From contig NZ_CP120997.1 in the NCBI RefSeq assembly GCF_030719295.1, forward strand, positions 3,662,501-3,726,500: a DNA stretch of 64,000 bases. The letters run 5' to 3'. Origin of the DNA: Streptomyces sp. Mut1 (GTDB lineage: Bacteria; Actinomycetota; Actinomycetes; Streptomycetales; Streptomycetaceae). Below, one piece after another: positions 50,951 through 59,609 of the stretch (its first letter is position 1; each line of letters opens with the position of its first letter). A program made the position numbers and the translations under genes. Under the pieces are notes generated by a model. That model made no database searches. It saw only the letters and a list, made by a program, of their open reading frames with translations, and was not told where the DNA came from.

Positions 50951-50990
50951 CTGAAGGGCCGCTGTTTCACGTGAAACAGCGGCCCTTCAG
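50951..50990. terminator. perfect 40-bp palindrome centred on parS
   Basis: The left arm CTGAAGGGCCGCT flanks GTTTCACGTGAAAC, and the right arm is its exact complement. It sits between convergent genes and includes the nitrilase-family stop codon. Confidence 0.8.
50964..50977. promoter_or_regulatory. parS site (ParB binding)
   Basis: GTTTCACGTGAAAC, exact, 21 kb from the first site, here at the centre of a 40-bp palindrome. Confidence 0.85.
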
Positions 50991-51790
50991 GTCTGCTGGA
51001 TCCTCGGCGCGGCCAGTCCCAGGCGCCGGTCCTTGAGGGCCGGGAACTGCTCCCGGGTCGCGGCGACCTTGGCCGGGTCGAACTCCACGGTCAGCACCTC
51101 CTCGTCCGCGCCCGCCTCGGCGAGCACCTCGCCCCAGGGGTCGACGACGACGCTGTGCCCGGCCTGCTGGACGCCGGCGTGGGTGCCGGCGGAGCCGACG
51201 GCCAGGACGTACGCCTGGTTCTCGACGGCGCGGGCGCGGGCGAGCAGGCTCCAGTGGGCGCGGCGGCGCTCCGGCCAGCCGGCCGCGACGACCAGGGTCT
51301 CGGCGCCCGCGTCGACCAGACCCCGGAACATCTCGGGGAAGCGGAGGTCGTAGCAGGTGGCGAGGCCGAGGGTGGTCCGTGGAAGGGCGACGGTCACCAG
51401 GTCCTCGCCGGCGCCCATCATGACCGCCTCGCCCTGATCAAATCCGAAGCGGTGGATCTTGCGGTAGGCGGCGGCCCGTTCGCCCTCGGGCGTGAAGACG
51501 AGCGTGGTGTTGTAGAGGACGCCGTCATCGGCCCGCTCCACGAAGGAACCGGCGTGCAGCCAGACCCCGGCGCCGGCGGCCGCCTCGGCCATGACCGTGT
51601 GCGTCGGGCCCGTCAGGGGTTCTGCCTGGTCCTCGAACGACGTGTAGGCGAACGCCCCCACCGGCCACAGCTCGGGAAGCACCACCAGATCCGCGCCCCG
51701 CTGCGCCGCGACCAGGGAGGCGGCGCGTTCCCGGCGGGAATCGACGGGTTCGTCCGGGTCTACTGCGATCTGGATGAGGGAGGCGCGCAC
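50987..51790 (-). CDS. carbon-nitrogen hydrolase (nitrilase superfamily)
   Basis: 267 residues with the full catalytic triad: Glu40 (LVVLPELWP), Lys111 (YRKIHRFGF) and Cys146 (GLATCYDLRFPEMF). Closest in pattern to omega-amidase/Nit-type enzymes that hydrolyse deaminated glutathione or alpha-ketoglutaramate-like amides, though the exact substrate is not defined. The stop lies inside the parS palindrome. Divergent from the mycothiol-type enzyme gene. Confidence 0.9.
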   Translation of the reverse strand: MRASLIQIAVDPDEPVDSRRERAASLVAAQRGADLVVLPELWPVGAFAYTSFEDQAEPLTGPTHTVMAEAAAGAGVWLHAGSFVERADDGVLYNTTLVFTPEGERAAAYRKIHRFGFDQGEAVMMGAGEDLVTVALPRTTLGLATCYDLRFPEMFRGLVDAGAETLVVAAGWPERRRAHWSLLARARAVENQAYVLAVGSAGTHAGVQQAGHSVVVDPWGEVLAEAGADEEVLTVEFDPAKVAATREQFPALKDRRLGLAAPRIQQT

Positions 51791-51974
51791 ACTACCACCG
51801 TCCTGGCATTCGAGTTGTCAACACGGGCCTACGATCGTCACACGAAAGCACTGCCGGGGTGCCTGCTCGCAGCGTAACTTAGCCACCAAGGCTCATCGCC
51901 GCTCACAGCCCGCAGCCCGACCGTCCGCGCCCAGTTCTCCAGCCCATGCACCGCAGAACCGCACGAGGGGTCCC

Positions 51975-52799
51975 GTGACCGTCCATCCCAGCCTCCAGAC
52001 CTACGCCGACGCCTGGACCCATTCCATCGAGTCGATAGCCGAGCTGGTGAGCCCGCTCACCGAGGCGGAGTGGAACGGCCGTACTCCCTGCCCCAACTGG
52101 TCGGTGCGCGACATCGTCTCGCACATCATCGGTATGGAGTGCGAGCAGCTCGGCGACCCGCGTCCGATCCACACCCTGCCGCGCGACCTCTTCCACGTGC
52201 AGAGCGACTTCGCCCGCTACATGGAGATGCAGGTCGACGTCAGGCGCCACCACACCGCGCCGGAGATGACCTCCGAGCTGGAGTACACGATCATTCGCCG
52301 GTCCCGGCAGCTGCGCAACGAGTCCCGTGACCCGGAGACCATGACGCGGGCCCCGCTGGGGGCCGAGCAGACCCTGGAAACGGCGCTGCGCATGCGTGCG
52401 TTCGACGTCTGGGTGCACGAGCAGGACCTGCGCACGACGCTGGGCAAGCCCGGCAACCTGGACTCCCCCGGTGCCGCCATCACCCGGGACTCCCTGCTGA
52501 TGGGGCTGCCGAAGGTGGTGGCCGCGAGCGCCGGCGCTCCGCCCAACTCGGCGGTGGTGCTGGACGTGCACGGTCCGGTGGAGTTCCTGCGCACGGTACG
52601 GGTCGACGCCGAGGGCCGCGGTTCGGTGGACGGCTCCCCGTCGCTCGGCCCGGCCGCGACGCTGTCGATGGACTGGGAGACGTACGTCCGGCTGGCCTGC
52701 GGGCGGGTACGGCCGAACGCGGTCGCGGACCGGATCAAGACCGAGGGCGACCAGGACCTGGCCGACGCCATCCTCCAGCACTTCGCGGTCACCCCGTAG
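51975..52799 (+). CDS. maleylpyruvate isomerase-type (mycothiol-dependent) family enzyme
   Basis: 274 residues from GTG 51975 with GAGGGG upstream. Residues ~1-150 are the DinB-like helical bundle: ESIAELVSPLTEAEWNGRTPCPNWSVRDIVSHIIG (key CPNWSVRDIVSHI), then RAFDVWVHEQDLRTTLGKPG; the family His residues are present. A C-terminal SCP2-like domain follows (LDVHGPVEFLRTV, MDWETYVRLACGR). These proteins use mycothiol, which fits an actinomycete; the substrate is not known. Confidence 0.85.
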   Translation: MTVHPSLQTYADAWTHSIESIAELVSPLTEAEWNGRTPCPNWSVRDIVSHIIGMECEQLGDPRPIHTLPRDLFHVQSDFARYMEMQVDVRRHHTAPEMTSELEYTIIRRSRQLRNESRDPETMTRAPLGAEQTLETALRMRAFDVWVHEQDLRTTLGKPGNLDSPGAAITRDSLLMGLPKVVAASAGAPPNSAVVLDVHGPVEFLRTVRVDAEGRGSVDGSPSLGPAATLSMDWETYVRLACGRVRPNAVADRIKTEGDQDLADAILQHFAVTP

Positions 52800-52821
52800 C
52801 ACGAAGCCGTACCCGGCAACA

Positions 52822-52858
52822 GCGGCGCCCGCCCCCGCGGAGGGGGACGGGCGCGCCG
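52822..52858. terminator. imperfect hairpin between convergent genes
   Basis: GCGGCGCCCGCCCCC faces GGGGGACGGGCGCGCCGC with small bulges, between the stops at 52799 and 52884, so it can serve both. Confidence 0.5.
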
Positions 52859-52883
52859 CCGTGTCCGGGGTGATCCGGGCGGG

Positions 52884-54194
52884 TCAGGCAGGGACGTGCA
52901 CGGCCTCCACGCGGCTGATCACGTGGTGCTCCCGCTCCCGGTGCGCGGCCTTGAGGCGCAGCCGCAGGATCTGGGCGACCCCCAGCGCCTCCAGGACGAA
53001 GACCGAGGCGAACGCGACGCGGTAGTTGTCGCCGGTCGCGTCCAGTAGTACGCCGACGGCCAGCAGCGTGGTCATCGAGGCGACGAAGCCGCCCATGTTG
53101 ACGATGCCGGACGCGGTGCCCTGGCGCTCGGGCGGGTTGGCCGGGCGGGAGAAGTCGAAGCCGATCATCGAGGCGGGCCCGCAGGCGCCGAGCACCACGC
53201 ACAACACGACCAGCAGCCACATCGGCGCGTGGTGCCCCGGGTGGAAGATGACCGACGCCCACAGCGTGGCCGTCGTGCCGACCGTGCCCAGCGCGAGGGG
53301 GACGCGGGCCGCGTGGTGACGGGCGATGACCTGCCCGTAGACGAGCCCGACCGCCATGTTGGAGAGCACCACCAGGGTCAGCAGCTCTCCGGCGGTCCCC
53401 CGGCTCAGCCCCTGGTCCTCGACCAGGAACGGCATGCCCCACAGCAGCAGGAACACCATGGCCGGGAACTGCGTCGTGAAGTGCACCCACATCCCGAGCC
53501 GGGTGCCGGGCTCCCGCCAGGCGGCGGCGATCTGCTTGCGTACGTACGCCCCGCCCGCGTGCTGGACCGGCGGCGGCTCGTGGCCCTCGGGGTGGTCCTT
53601 CAGGAAGAGCAGGAGCAGCACCAGCACCACGACCCCGGCCAGCGAGCTGCCGACGAAGGTGGTGGTCCAGCCGAAGCCGTGCAGGGCGCGGGCGATGACC
53701 AGCGTCGAGACGAGGTTGCCCGCCATGCCGAAGAGGGCGGCGACCTGCCCGATCATGGGGCCGCGCCGGGCGGGGAACCAGCGCGTGCCCAACCGCAGCA
53801 CGCTGATGAACGTCATCGCGTCGCCGCAGCCCAGCAGCGCGCGCGAGGCGAGCGCGGTGCCGTACGAGGGGGAGAGCGCGAAGCCGAGCTGGCCGAGCGT
53901 GAACAGGACGGCCCCGAGCGCGAGGACCTTCTTGGTGCCGAGCCGGTCGACCATCAGGCCGACGGGTATCTGCATGCCCGCGTAGACCAGGAGCTGGAGG
54001 ATGGAGAAGGTGGAGAGCGCCGAGGCGTTGACGTCGAACCGGTCGGCGGCGTCGAGCCCGGCGACGCCGAGGCTGGTGCGGAAGATGATGGCGACGAAGT
54101 AGACGGCGACGCCGATGCCCCAGACCCGGGCGGCACGCCGGCCGCCGGGCGGGTCGCCGGGCACGGGCAGGGTGGGCGCGGCGGCGGAACTCAC
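52884..54194 (-). CDS. MFS transporter
   Basis: 436 residues with about 12 transmembrane segments; TM1 begins VWGIGVAVYFVAIIFRTSLGV and motif A-like MVDRLGTKKVLALGAV follows TM2. The GTG start at 54194 overlaps the regulator stop by 4 bp, so the GntR regulator and transporter form an operon. This is not a DHA2-type exporter; more like a metabolite permease. The GntR partner suggests a carboxylate or similar substrate. Confidence 0.88.
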   Translation of the reverse strand: MSSAAAPTLPVPGDPPGGRRAARVWGIGVAVYFVAIIFRTSLGVAGLDAADRFDVNASALSTFSILQLLVYAGMQIPVGLMVDRLGTKKVLALGAVLFTLGQLGFALSPSYGTALASRALLGCGDAMTFISVLRLGTRWFPARRGPMIGQVAALFGMAGNLVSTLVIARALHGFGWTTTFVGSSLAGVVVLVLLLLFLKDHPEGHEPPPVQHAGGAYVRKQIAAAWREPGTRLGMWVHFTTQFPAMVFLLLWGMPFLVEDQGLSRGTAGELLTLVVLSNMAVGLVYGQVIARHHAARVPLALGTVGTTATLWASVIFHPGHHAPMWLLVVLCVVLGACGPASMIGFDFSRPANPPERQGTASGIVNMGGFVASMTTLLAVGVLLDATGDNYRVAFASVFVLEALGVAQILRLRLKAAHREREHHVISRVEAVHVPA

Positions 54195-54877
54195 CGGTCC
54201 TCACCCCTGACCAGCACCTTGACCCGGCTGACGTGGCGGCGCACGACCTGTGCGGCGCCTTCCGCGTCACCGGCCCTGATCGCCTCCAGCAGCTCGCTGT
54301 GCTCCGCGATGTTGGCGGCGATCCTGCCGGGGTGGGCCTCCATGACGGCGACGCCCATCCGCAACTGGCGGTCGCGCAGCTGGTCGTAGAGGCGGGACAG
54401 GATCTCGTTGCCCGCGTGGCGGACGATCTCGGCGTGGAAGCAGCGGTCCTTCACGGAGACGGCGGCCAGATCACCGGCCTCGGAGAGCTGCCGCTGCTCC
54501 TCCAGGAGCCCTTCCAGACGGCTGATGAGCTGGGCGGAGGCGGGCACGGCCTTGCGCGCGGCGAATTCCTCGACGAGCAGCCGGGTCTCCACCACGTCCG
54601 CGATCTCCTGGGCCGAGACGGCGAGGACCAGGGCGCCCTTCTTGGGGTAGAGCTTGATCAGCCCCTCGACCTCCAGCCGCAGCAGCGCCTCGCGCACCGG
54701 GGTGCGCGAGACCCCCACGGCCTCCGCGAGACTGCCTTCGGTCAGCAGCGTGCCGCCTTCGTAACGGCGGTCCAGGACCGCGTCCTTGACGTGCGTGTAG
54801 ACGCGCTCGGCGGCCGGGGGCCGCTTCACGGGCGGGCGTGCGGGGGCGGGGGACGTGGAGGGTGCGGGGGCAGGCAT
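54191..54877 (-). CDS. GntR-family regulator, FCD (FadR-type) domain
   Basis: 228 residues from ATG 54877. Pro-rich N-terminus, winged helix ~25-90 (GTLLTEGSLAEAVGVSRTPVREALLRLEVEGLI; key VSRTPVREALLRLE), then an all-helical FCD effector domain with metal-type His/Asp residues (KDRCFHAEIVRHAGN, AEHSELLEAI). Minus-strand DNA upstream holds GTTGTATCTATGC, resembling GntR-type operator/-10 sequence, and translation may be leaderless. Likely represses its own operon with the MFS gene. Confidence 0.9.
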   Translation of the reverse strand: MPAPAPSTSPAPARPPVKRPPAAERVYTHVKDAVLDRRYEGGTLLTEGSLAEAVGVSRTPVREALLRLEVEGLIKLYPKKGALVLAVSAQEIADVVETRLLVEEFAARKAVPASAQLISRLEGLLEEQRQLSEAGDLAAVSVKDRCFHAEIVRHAGNEILSRLYDQLRDRQLRMGVAVMEAHPGRIAANIAEHSELLEAIRAGDAEGAAQVVRRHVSRVKVLVRGEDR

Positions 54878-55096
54878 GCACACAGCATAGATACAACATG
54901 CACGCAACCGTCCGCCCGTCCACGATGTGAGCCGGCGCGGGGGTGGGGATCGGGACCGCCAGGGGACCGCCCAGGGGCCCGCGCGAGCAGGGGTCCGGGA
55001 CCGCTCAGGGGCCCGCGCGGAGCCGGGAGCAGGTACGACCCCGGGAGCCGGCGCGGACCGAGCCGCCCCGGCCGGGCGACCCCCGGGCGCCCGCCG

Positions 55097-55417
55097 CTAC
55101 GCGGGCGGCGTGTCGTCCCCCACCAGTCGGAGCACGGGGCGCTGGGGCGCGAACTCGCCCAGTCCGAGCGCCGCCTCGCGCCAGTGCGCGGCCAGTTCGA
55201 GCAGGCGCTCGTCGTCCTGCTGGTAGGCGGGCAGCGGCACATCCGGCACGGTCCGCCACAGGATCGTCGCGGCGAACCGCACCGCGTGCAGGGCGGCCGT
55301 CGTATGCGCCTCGACCCCGTCATCCCCCAGCTGCCGCAGCGCCTCCAGGCGCTCGGCGACGGCGAGAAGCTCGCCGTACGCCCTGACGGACTCCTGCGCA
55401 CGCACGACATCGTCCAC
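55097..55417 (-). CDS. hypothetical protein, 106 residues
   Basis: Starts at GTG 55417 with GGAGGT upstream. Helical and acidic: VVRAQESVRAYGELLAVAER, LEALRQLGDDGVEAHTTAAL, then LAAHWREAALGLGEFAPQRP. No family recognised. Between it and 54877 lie GC-rich short direct repeats (GGGACCGC, CAGGGGCCCGCGCG) with no gene. Confidence 0.6.
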   Translation of the reverse strand: MDDVVRAQESVRAYGELLAVAERLEALRQLGDDGVEAHTTAALHAVRFAATILWRTVPDVPLPAYQQDDERLLELAAHWREAALGLGEFAPQRPVLRLVGDDTPPA

Positions 55418-55708
55418 GGTTACCTCCGGCCTCTGGGGCGCTCGGCGCACCTGTCGCTGCGGTGCGTCGGGCCGGCTCGCCGATCCCCGTGCCGGACCTC
55501 CCGCACAGGGCCTCGGATGTGAGGCCGATGGTAGCCCCTGGCCACCGAGCCCGATCGCCGCTCGGCCGCCACGGCCCTGCTCGCGGCGTCCGGATGTCGT
55601 AAAAAATCACCCCGTCGTGGGCCACAACCAAGGAGTGCGGTCATCCGTCTTACCAGCGCAGCGGCACCCTCATGTGGCCGCATTCCAGGGGCATTTGGAG
55701 CGTTTAAG

Positions 55709-56608
55709 TTGAAACTCGGCATTAAGGGCATAAGGCGCGCTTCCGCGACCGCCACGGTCGCCCTCACGGCGGGCGCCCTCCTCGCGGGCGGCGCGTTCGC
55801 CTCCACCGCACAGGCCGCCACGCCGAAGGCGCCCTCGATCGTCGCCAAGGGCGGCTTCGTGATGAACAACGGCACCGGAAAGACCCTGTTCACCAAGGCC
55901 GCGGACACCCGTCGCTCCACCGGTTCCACCACGAAGATCATGACCGCCCGTGTGGTGCTGGCCCAGAAGGGCCTGAACCTGGACTCCAAGGTCACGATCC
56001 AGAAGGCGTACAGCGACTACATCGTCTCCAAGGGCGCGTCCTCGGCCCGTCTGATCGTCGGCGACAAGGTCACCGTCCGTCAGCTGCTGTACGGCCTGAT
56101 GCTGCCCTCGGGCTGCGACGCGGCGTACGCCCTGGCCGACAAGTTCGGCTCCGGCAAGACGCGCGCGGCGCGGGTGAAGTCGTTCATCGGCAAGATGAAC
56201 AGCACCGCGAAGACGCTCGGCCTGAAGAACACGCACTTCGACTCGTTCGACGGCATAGGGAACGGGTCCAACTACTCGACCCCGCGCGACCTGACGAAGC
56301 TCGCGAGCAGTGCGATGAAGTACTCCACGTTCCGCACGGTCGTGAAGACCAAGTCGACGAAGCAGAAGGTCACGACGAAGAGCGGCGGCTACCGCTACAT
56401 GTCGTGGGCGAACACGAACAAGCTGCTCGGCTCGTACAGCGGCACGATCGGCGTGAAGACGGGTTCGGGCCCGGCGGCCAAGTACTGCCTGGTCTTCGCC
56501 GCGACCCGCAAGGGCAAGACGGTGATCGGTACGGTCCTGACCTCGTCGTCCGAGGCGAACCGCACGGCGGACGCGAAGAAGCTGATGGACTACGGCTTCA
56601 AGAAGTAG
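55709..56608 (+). CDS. D-alanyl-D-alanine carboxypeptidase-like serine hydrolase (PBP5 family)
   Basis: 299 residues. The start is TTG 55709, with GGAG about 8 bases upstream; a Sec signal follows (hydrophobic VALTAGALLAGGAF, cleavage near AQA-A). Active-site motifs: SxxK at Ser73-Thr-Thr-Lys76, and KTG in GVKTGSG. The second motif reads SGC (134-136) where SxN is usual. It should trim the terminal D-Ala from peptidoglycan peptides outside the cell. Followed by a strong hairpin. Confidence 0.88.
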   Translation: MKLGIKGIRRASATATVALTAGALLAGGAFASTAQAATPKAPSIVAKGGFVMNNGTGKTLFTKAADTRRSTGSTTKIMTARVVLAQKGLNLDSKVTIQKAYSDYIVSKGASSARLIVGDKVTVRQLLYGLMLPSGCDAAYALADKFGSGKTRAARVKSFIGKMNSTAKTLGLKNTHFDSFDGIGNGSNYSTPRDLTKLASSAMKYSTFRTVVKTKSTKQKVTTKSGGYRYMSWANTNKLLGSYSGTIGVKTGSGPAAKYCLVFAATRKGKTVIGTVLTSSSEANRTADAKKLMDYGFKK

Positions 56609-56631
56609 GCCGACAAGCCAGGCCGTACGAA

Positions 56632-56669
56632 GAACGGGCCCCGCACGCGACGGCGTGCGGGGCCCGTTC
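56632..56669 (+). terminator. 17-bp hairpin after the carboxypeptidase gene
   Basis: GAACGGGCCCCGCACGC pairs perfectly with 56653-56669 across a GACG tetraloop, 24 bp after the stop. The following 56670-56993 is non-coding and I see nothing else definite in it. Confidence 0.8.
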
Positions 56670-56993
56670 GGTCCCGAAGCCGCCCCGCCCTTCCCGTCCG
56701 TCGTTCCCCCACACCCCAGTCCTCTTCGCAGTCCTGGCGATCACCACGACCTCCTCGGCCGGGCGCGTCGGAGGCAGGGGAAAAACCGGTGGAACAGCCC
56801 CGCGGCCCCCGGCTACCTTGCTGCCGGGCCGGCCATCCGTGGCATGCGGGCCCGCCGCCCCCGCCGTCCATGAAAGGGCGTCCGTTGTACATCGCGTGAG
56901 ACCTCCCCACTGCTGATCTGTCGCGCGTCGCGCCTGTTGTGCGCCGCGCTGCTTCCCGCTGCGGATTTCTCACACTGAAACCGGTGTACTCCT

Positions 56994-57542
56994 GTGCTCA
57001 TCCATTGGGCCGTCATGCCCACACGCCTGCCCGTCGTCCTGCGCCGCTGCCACACGTGCGCGTCCGGAAGCTTCCGCGCGAACGGCAAATTCCGCGTCAA
57101 CGCCCACCACAAGCTGCTCGACGCCTGGCTCCTCGCGCTCTGCACGGGGTGCGGGGACACCACGAGGCTCACGGTCCTGGAGCGGGCGCACGTCCGCTCC
57201 GTACGGCCTGAGCTGCTGGACCGTATGCACGCCAACGATCCGGCCCTGGCGGCCGAGCTGCTTCAGGACCCGGTCGTGCGGCGGCGCAACCGCGTGGCCC
57301 TCGACTGGACCGGCGCCTGGCGCCTGGACACCCGGGGCCAGGACCACTCGGACCGCGAGGTGATCGACGTATCGGTCACCTTCGGGGCGCGGATACCGGT
57401 ACGGCCGCTGCGCCTGATCGCGGACGGCTGCGGCCTCTCCCGGGCGGAGACGGAACGCCTGCTGTCGGAGGGCAAACTCGTCTCCCCCGCCCGCCTGACC
57501 GGCAAACTCACGGGCGACTTCGGCTTCCTGCTGAAGCGGTGA
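56994..57542 (+). CDS. DUF1062 domain protein
   Basis: 182 residues from GTG 56994; MPTRL seven codons on is an alternative start. The N-terminal zinc-ribbon-like region has RRCHTCASGSFRANGKFRVN and ALCTGCGDTTRLTVLER (two CxxC), followed by KLLDAWLLAL between them. The C-terminal half is helical, with SRAETERLLSEGKLVSP, typical of DUF1062. Function unknown; the Cys pairs suggest a bound metal. Confidence 0.85.
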   Translation: MLIHWAVMPTRLPVVLRRCHTCASGSFRANGKFRVNAHHKLLDAWLLALCTGCGDTTRLTVLERAHVRSVRPELLDRMHANDPALAAELLQDPVVRRRNRVALDWTGAWRLDTRGQDHSDREVIDVSVTFGARIPVRPLRLIADGCGLSRAETERLLSEGKLVSPARLTGKLTGDFGFLLKR

Positions 57543-57597
57543 GGGGCGGCCGGAGGCGGGGGGTGAACGGCGCGCCCGTCCCCGGCCGGCTCAGCGC

Positions 57598-58020
57598 TCA
57601 GTGCGCGGCGACCCGCACGACGAGCCCGATCGCGGCCGCCAGCAACTCCCGTTCCTCGTCGCTCAATTCCGCGTCGATGGCGCGGGCGAGCCAGTCGGCC
57701 CGCCGCTCCCGCTCCTCCTCCAGGAGCGCGCGCCCGGCGTCCGACAGCTCGACCAGGCTCTTGCGCCCGTCGGTCGGGTGAGCGCGGCGCGTGATGAGCC
57801 CCTGCTCCATGAGCAGCCCGACGGCACGCGCCATGGACTGCGGACGGACCCGCTGACCTGCGGCGAGTTCGCTGGTCGTCATGGCGCCGTTGCGGTCCAG
57901 CTCGCCGAGGACGGCCACCTGGCCGAGCGGCATCTGGTCCTCAAGCTTCACGCGGCGGGTGAGCTTGCCCATCGCTGTGCGCAGTTCGGCGGCGATGGAG
58001 GCGGATTCCGGGAGGGGCAT
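57598..58020 (-). CDS. MarR family transcriptional regulator
   Basis: 140 residues. Winged helix ~30-100: QMPLGQVAVLGELDRNGAMT, TSELAAGQRVRPQSMARAVGLL (key part VRPQSMARAVGLLMEQG), wing at HPTDGRKSLVELSDAGRALL. Divergent from the enolase gene, with three GAACAGC/GCTGTTC half-sites in the 167-bp gap. MarR control of an enolase gene is unusual. Ligand unknown. Confidence 0.88.
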   Translation of the reverse strand: MPLPESASIAAELRTAMGKLTRRVKLEDQMPLGQVAVLGELDRNGAMTTSELAAGQRVRPQSMARAVGLLMEQGLITRRAHPTDGRKSLVELSDAGRALLEEERERRADWLARAIDAELSDEERELLAAAIGLVVRVAAH

Positions 58021-58047
58021 ACCGCACTTTATCCCGGGGCGGAAACG

Positions 58048-58105
58048 GAACAGCAGACTGCGCAGCAGAGCTGTTCAGCACAACTAAACAGCCTTACTGA
58101 ACAGC
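58048..58105. promoter_or_regulatory. GAACAGC/GCTGTTC half-site cluster, candidate MarR operator
   Basis: GAACAGC at 58048-58054, GCTGTTCAG at 58070-58078 and CTGAACAGC at 58097-58105. The last two form a perfect 9-bp inverted repeat with an 18-bp spacer. They lie between the MarR and enolase starts. Confidence 0.6.
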
Positions 58106-58187
58106 ATTGCTGTAGAGTTGTCCCGCCGGGTCCCGCGCCACCGTCGTCGCAGCCGGACCGCGGCACGCGACAACGGGAAGGACTCCC

Positions 58188-59468
58188 ATGACCGCCATCA
58201 CCTCAGTCACCGGCCGCCGCGTCCTCGACAGCAGGGGCAACCCCACCGTCGAGGTGGACGTGGAGCTGGCGGACGGCTCGCTCGGCCGGGCCGCGGTCCC
58301 CTCCGGCGCCTCCACCGGCGCCCGCGAGGCCGTCGAACTCCGCGACGGCGACCCGGCCCGCTGGCACGGCAAGGGCGTCGACCAGGCCGTTCACCACGTC
58401 AACACGGAGCTGACCGAAGCCGTCATCGGCCGGGAAGCGGAGGATCAGGCCGGGCTCGACGCCGCCCTCGTCGCCGCGGACGGCACCGCCACCAAGGCCA
58501 GGCTCGGCGCCAACGCGATCCTGGGCGTCTCCCTGGCGGCCGCCAAGGCCGCGGCGGCCGCGCATCGCCTGCCGCTGTACCGGTACCTGGGCGGGTCGGA
58601 CGCCCGGCTGCTGCCCGTACCGATGATGAACATCGTCAACGGGGGCGCGCACGCGGACAATCCGCTGGACTTCCAGGAGTTCATGATCGCCCCGATCGGC
58701 GCCGAGACGTTCGCCGAGGCCGTCCGGATGGGCTCGGAGATCTTCCACACCCTGCGCCGTGACCTGCTCGCCGCCGGCCACTCCACGGGCGTCGGCGACG
58801 AGGGCGGCTTCGCGCCGGCCCTGCGTACCGCCGAGGAGGCGCTGGACTTCGTCGTGGCCGCCGTCGAACGCACGGGATACCGGCCGGGCACGGACATCGG
58901 CCTGGTCATGGACCCCGCGACGTCGGAGTTCTTCCACGACGGCGTCTACGACTACGCGGGCGAGGGCGTACGCCGCACCCCGGCCGAGCACGCGGACTAC
59001 CTGGTCGGGCTGATCGACGCCTACCCCATCGTGTCGATCGAGGACGCGATGGCCGAGGACGACCTGAACGGCTGGCGCGAGCTGACCGCCCGCGTCAAAG
59101 ACCGCTGCCAGCTCACCGGGGACGACGTGTTCTGCACGAACGACACGCTCCTGCGCGAGGGCATCGCCACCGGGGTCGCCAACTCCGTCCTCGTGAAGGT
59201 CAACCAGATCGGCACCCTGACGGAGGCGATGACCACGGTCGCCACGGCCCACCGCGCGGGCTACACGGTGGTCATGTCCCACCGCTCCGGCGAGACGGAG
59301 GACACCACGATCGCGGACCTGGCGGTGGCCACGGGCTGCGGCCAGATCAAGACGGGCTCACTGTCCCGCTCCGACCGCACCGCCAAGTACAACCAGCTGA
59401 TCCGCATCGAGGAGGAGTTGGGCGCCGGCGCCCGGTACGCGGGGGCGGAGGCGCTGCGCCGCCGGTAG
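58188..59468 (+). CDS. eno: enolase (phosphopyruvate hydratase), probably a second copy
   Basis: 426 residues. Converts 2-phosphoglycerate to phosphoenolpyruvate. Catalytic and Mg-binding residues are all present: Asp in [11 protein letters not shown], Glu in [10 protein letters not shown], Asp in [10 protein letters not shown], Lys in [11 protein letters not shown], and the signature [25 protein letters not shown] precedes the ATG. Streptomyces genomes carry a housekeeping eno elsewhere, so this MarR-linked copy is probably a second, conditional enzyme; that it is not the only copy is inferred. Confidence 0.93.
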   Translation: MTAITSVTGRRVLDSRGNPTVEVDVELADGSLGRAAVPSGASTGAREAVELRDGDPARWHGKGVDQAVHHVNTELTEAVIGREAEDQAGLDAALVAADGTATKARLGANAILGVSLAAAKAAAAAHRLPLYRYLGGSDARLLPVPMMNIVNGGAHADNPLDFQEFMIAPIGAETFAEAVRMGSEIFHTLRRDLLAAGHSTGVGDEGGFAPALRTAEEALDFVVAAVERTGYRPGTDIGLVMDPATSEFFHDGVYDYAGEGVRRTPAEHADYLVGLIDAYPIVSIEDAMAEDDLNGWRELTARVKDRCQLTGDDVFCTNDTLLREGIATGVANSVLVKVNQIGTLTEAMTTVATAHRAGYTVVMSHRSGETEDTTIADLAVATGCGQIKTGSLSRSDRTAKYNQLIRIEEELGAGARYAGAEALRRR

Positions 59469-59592
59469 CCCCCGCCCGGCCCACTGAGCGCCTGCACCGC
59501 CTCGTGCCCGGCCGCCGCGAGGAGTGCGGCCAGCTACAGGGCGGGGGCAGGCGGCTCATCCCGTCGCGAAGCGTTGCCCCCGCCGTAATTAC

Positions 59593-59606
59593 CTGACTAA
59601 GGTCAG
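59593..59606. promoter_or_regulatory. inverted repeat CTGAC-TAAG-GTCAG over a possible -10
   Basis: A perfect 5-bp inverted repeat just upstream of the GTG at 59610. TAAGGT inside it can serve as a -10 with leaderless translation, so a bound repressor would block initiation. Confidence 0.4.
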
Positions 59607-59609
59607 AGA

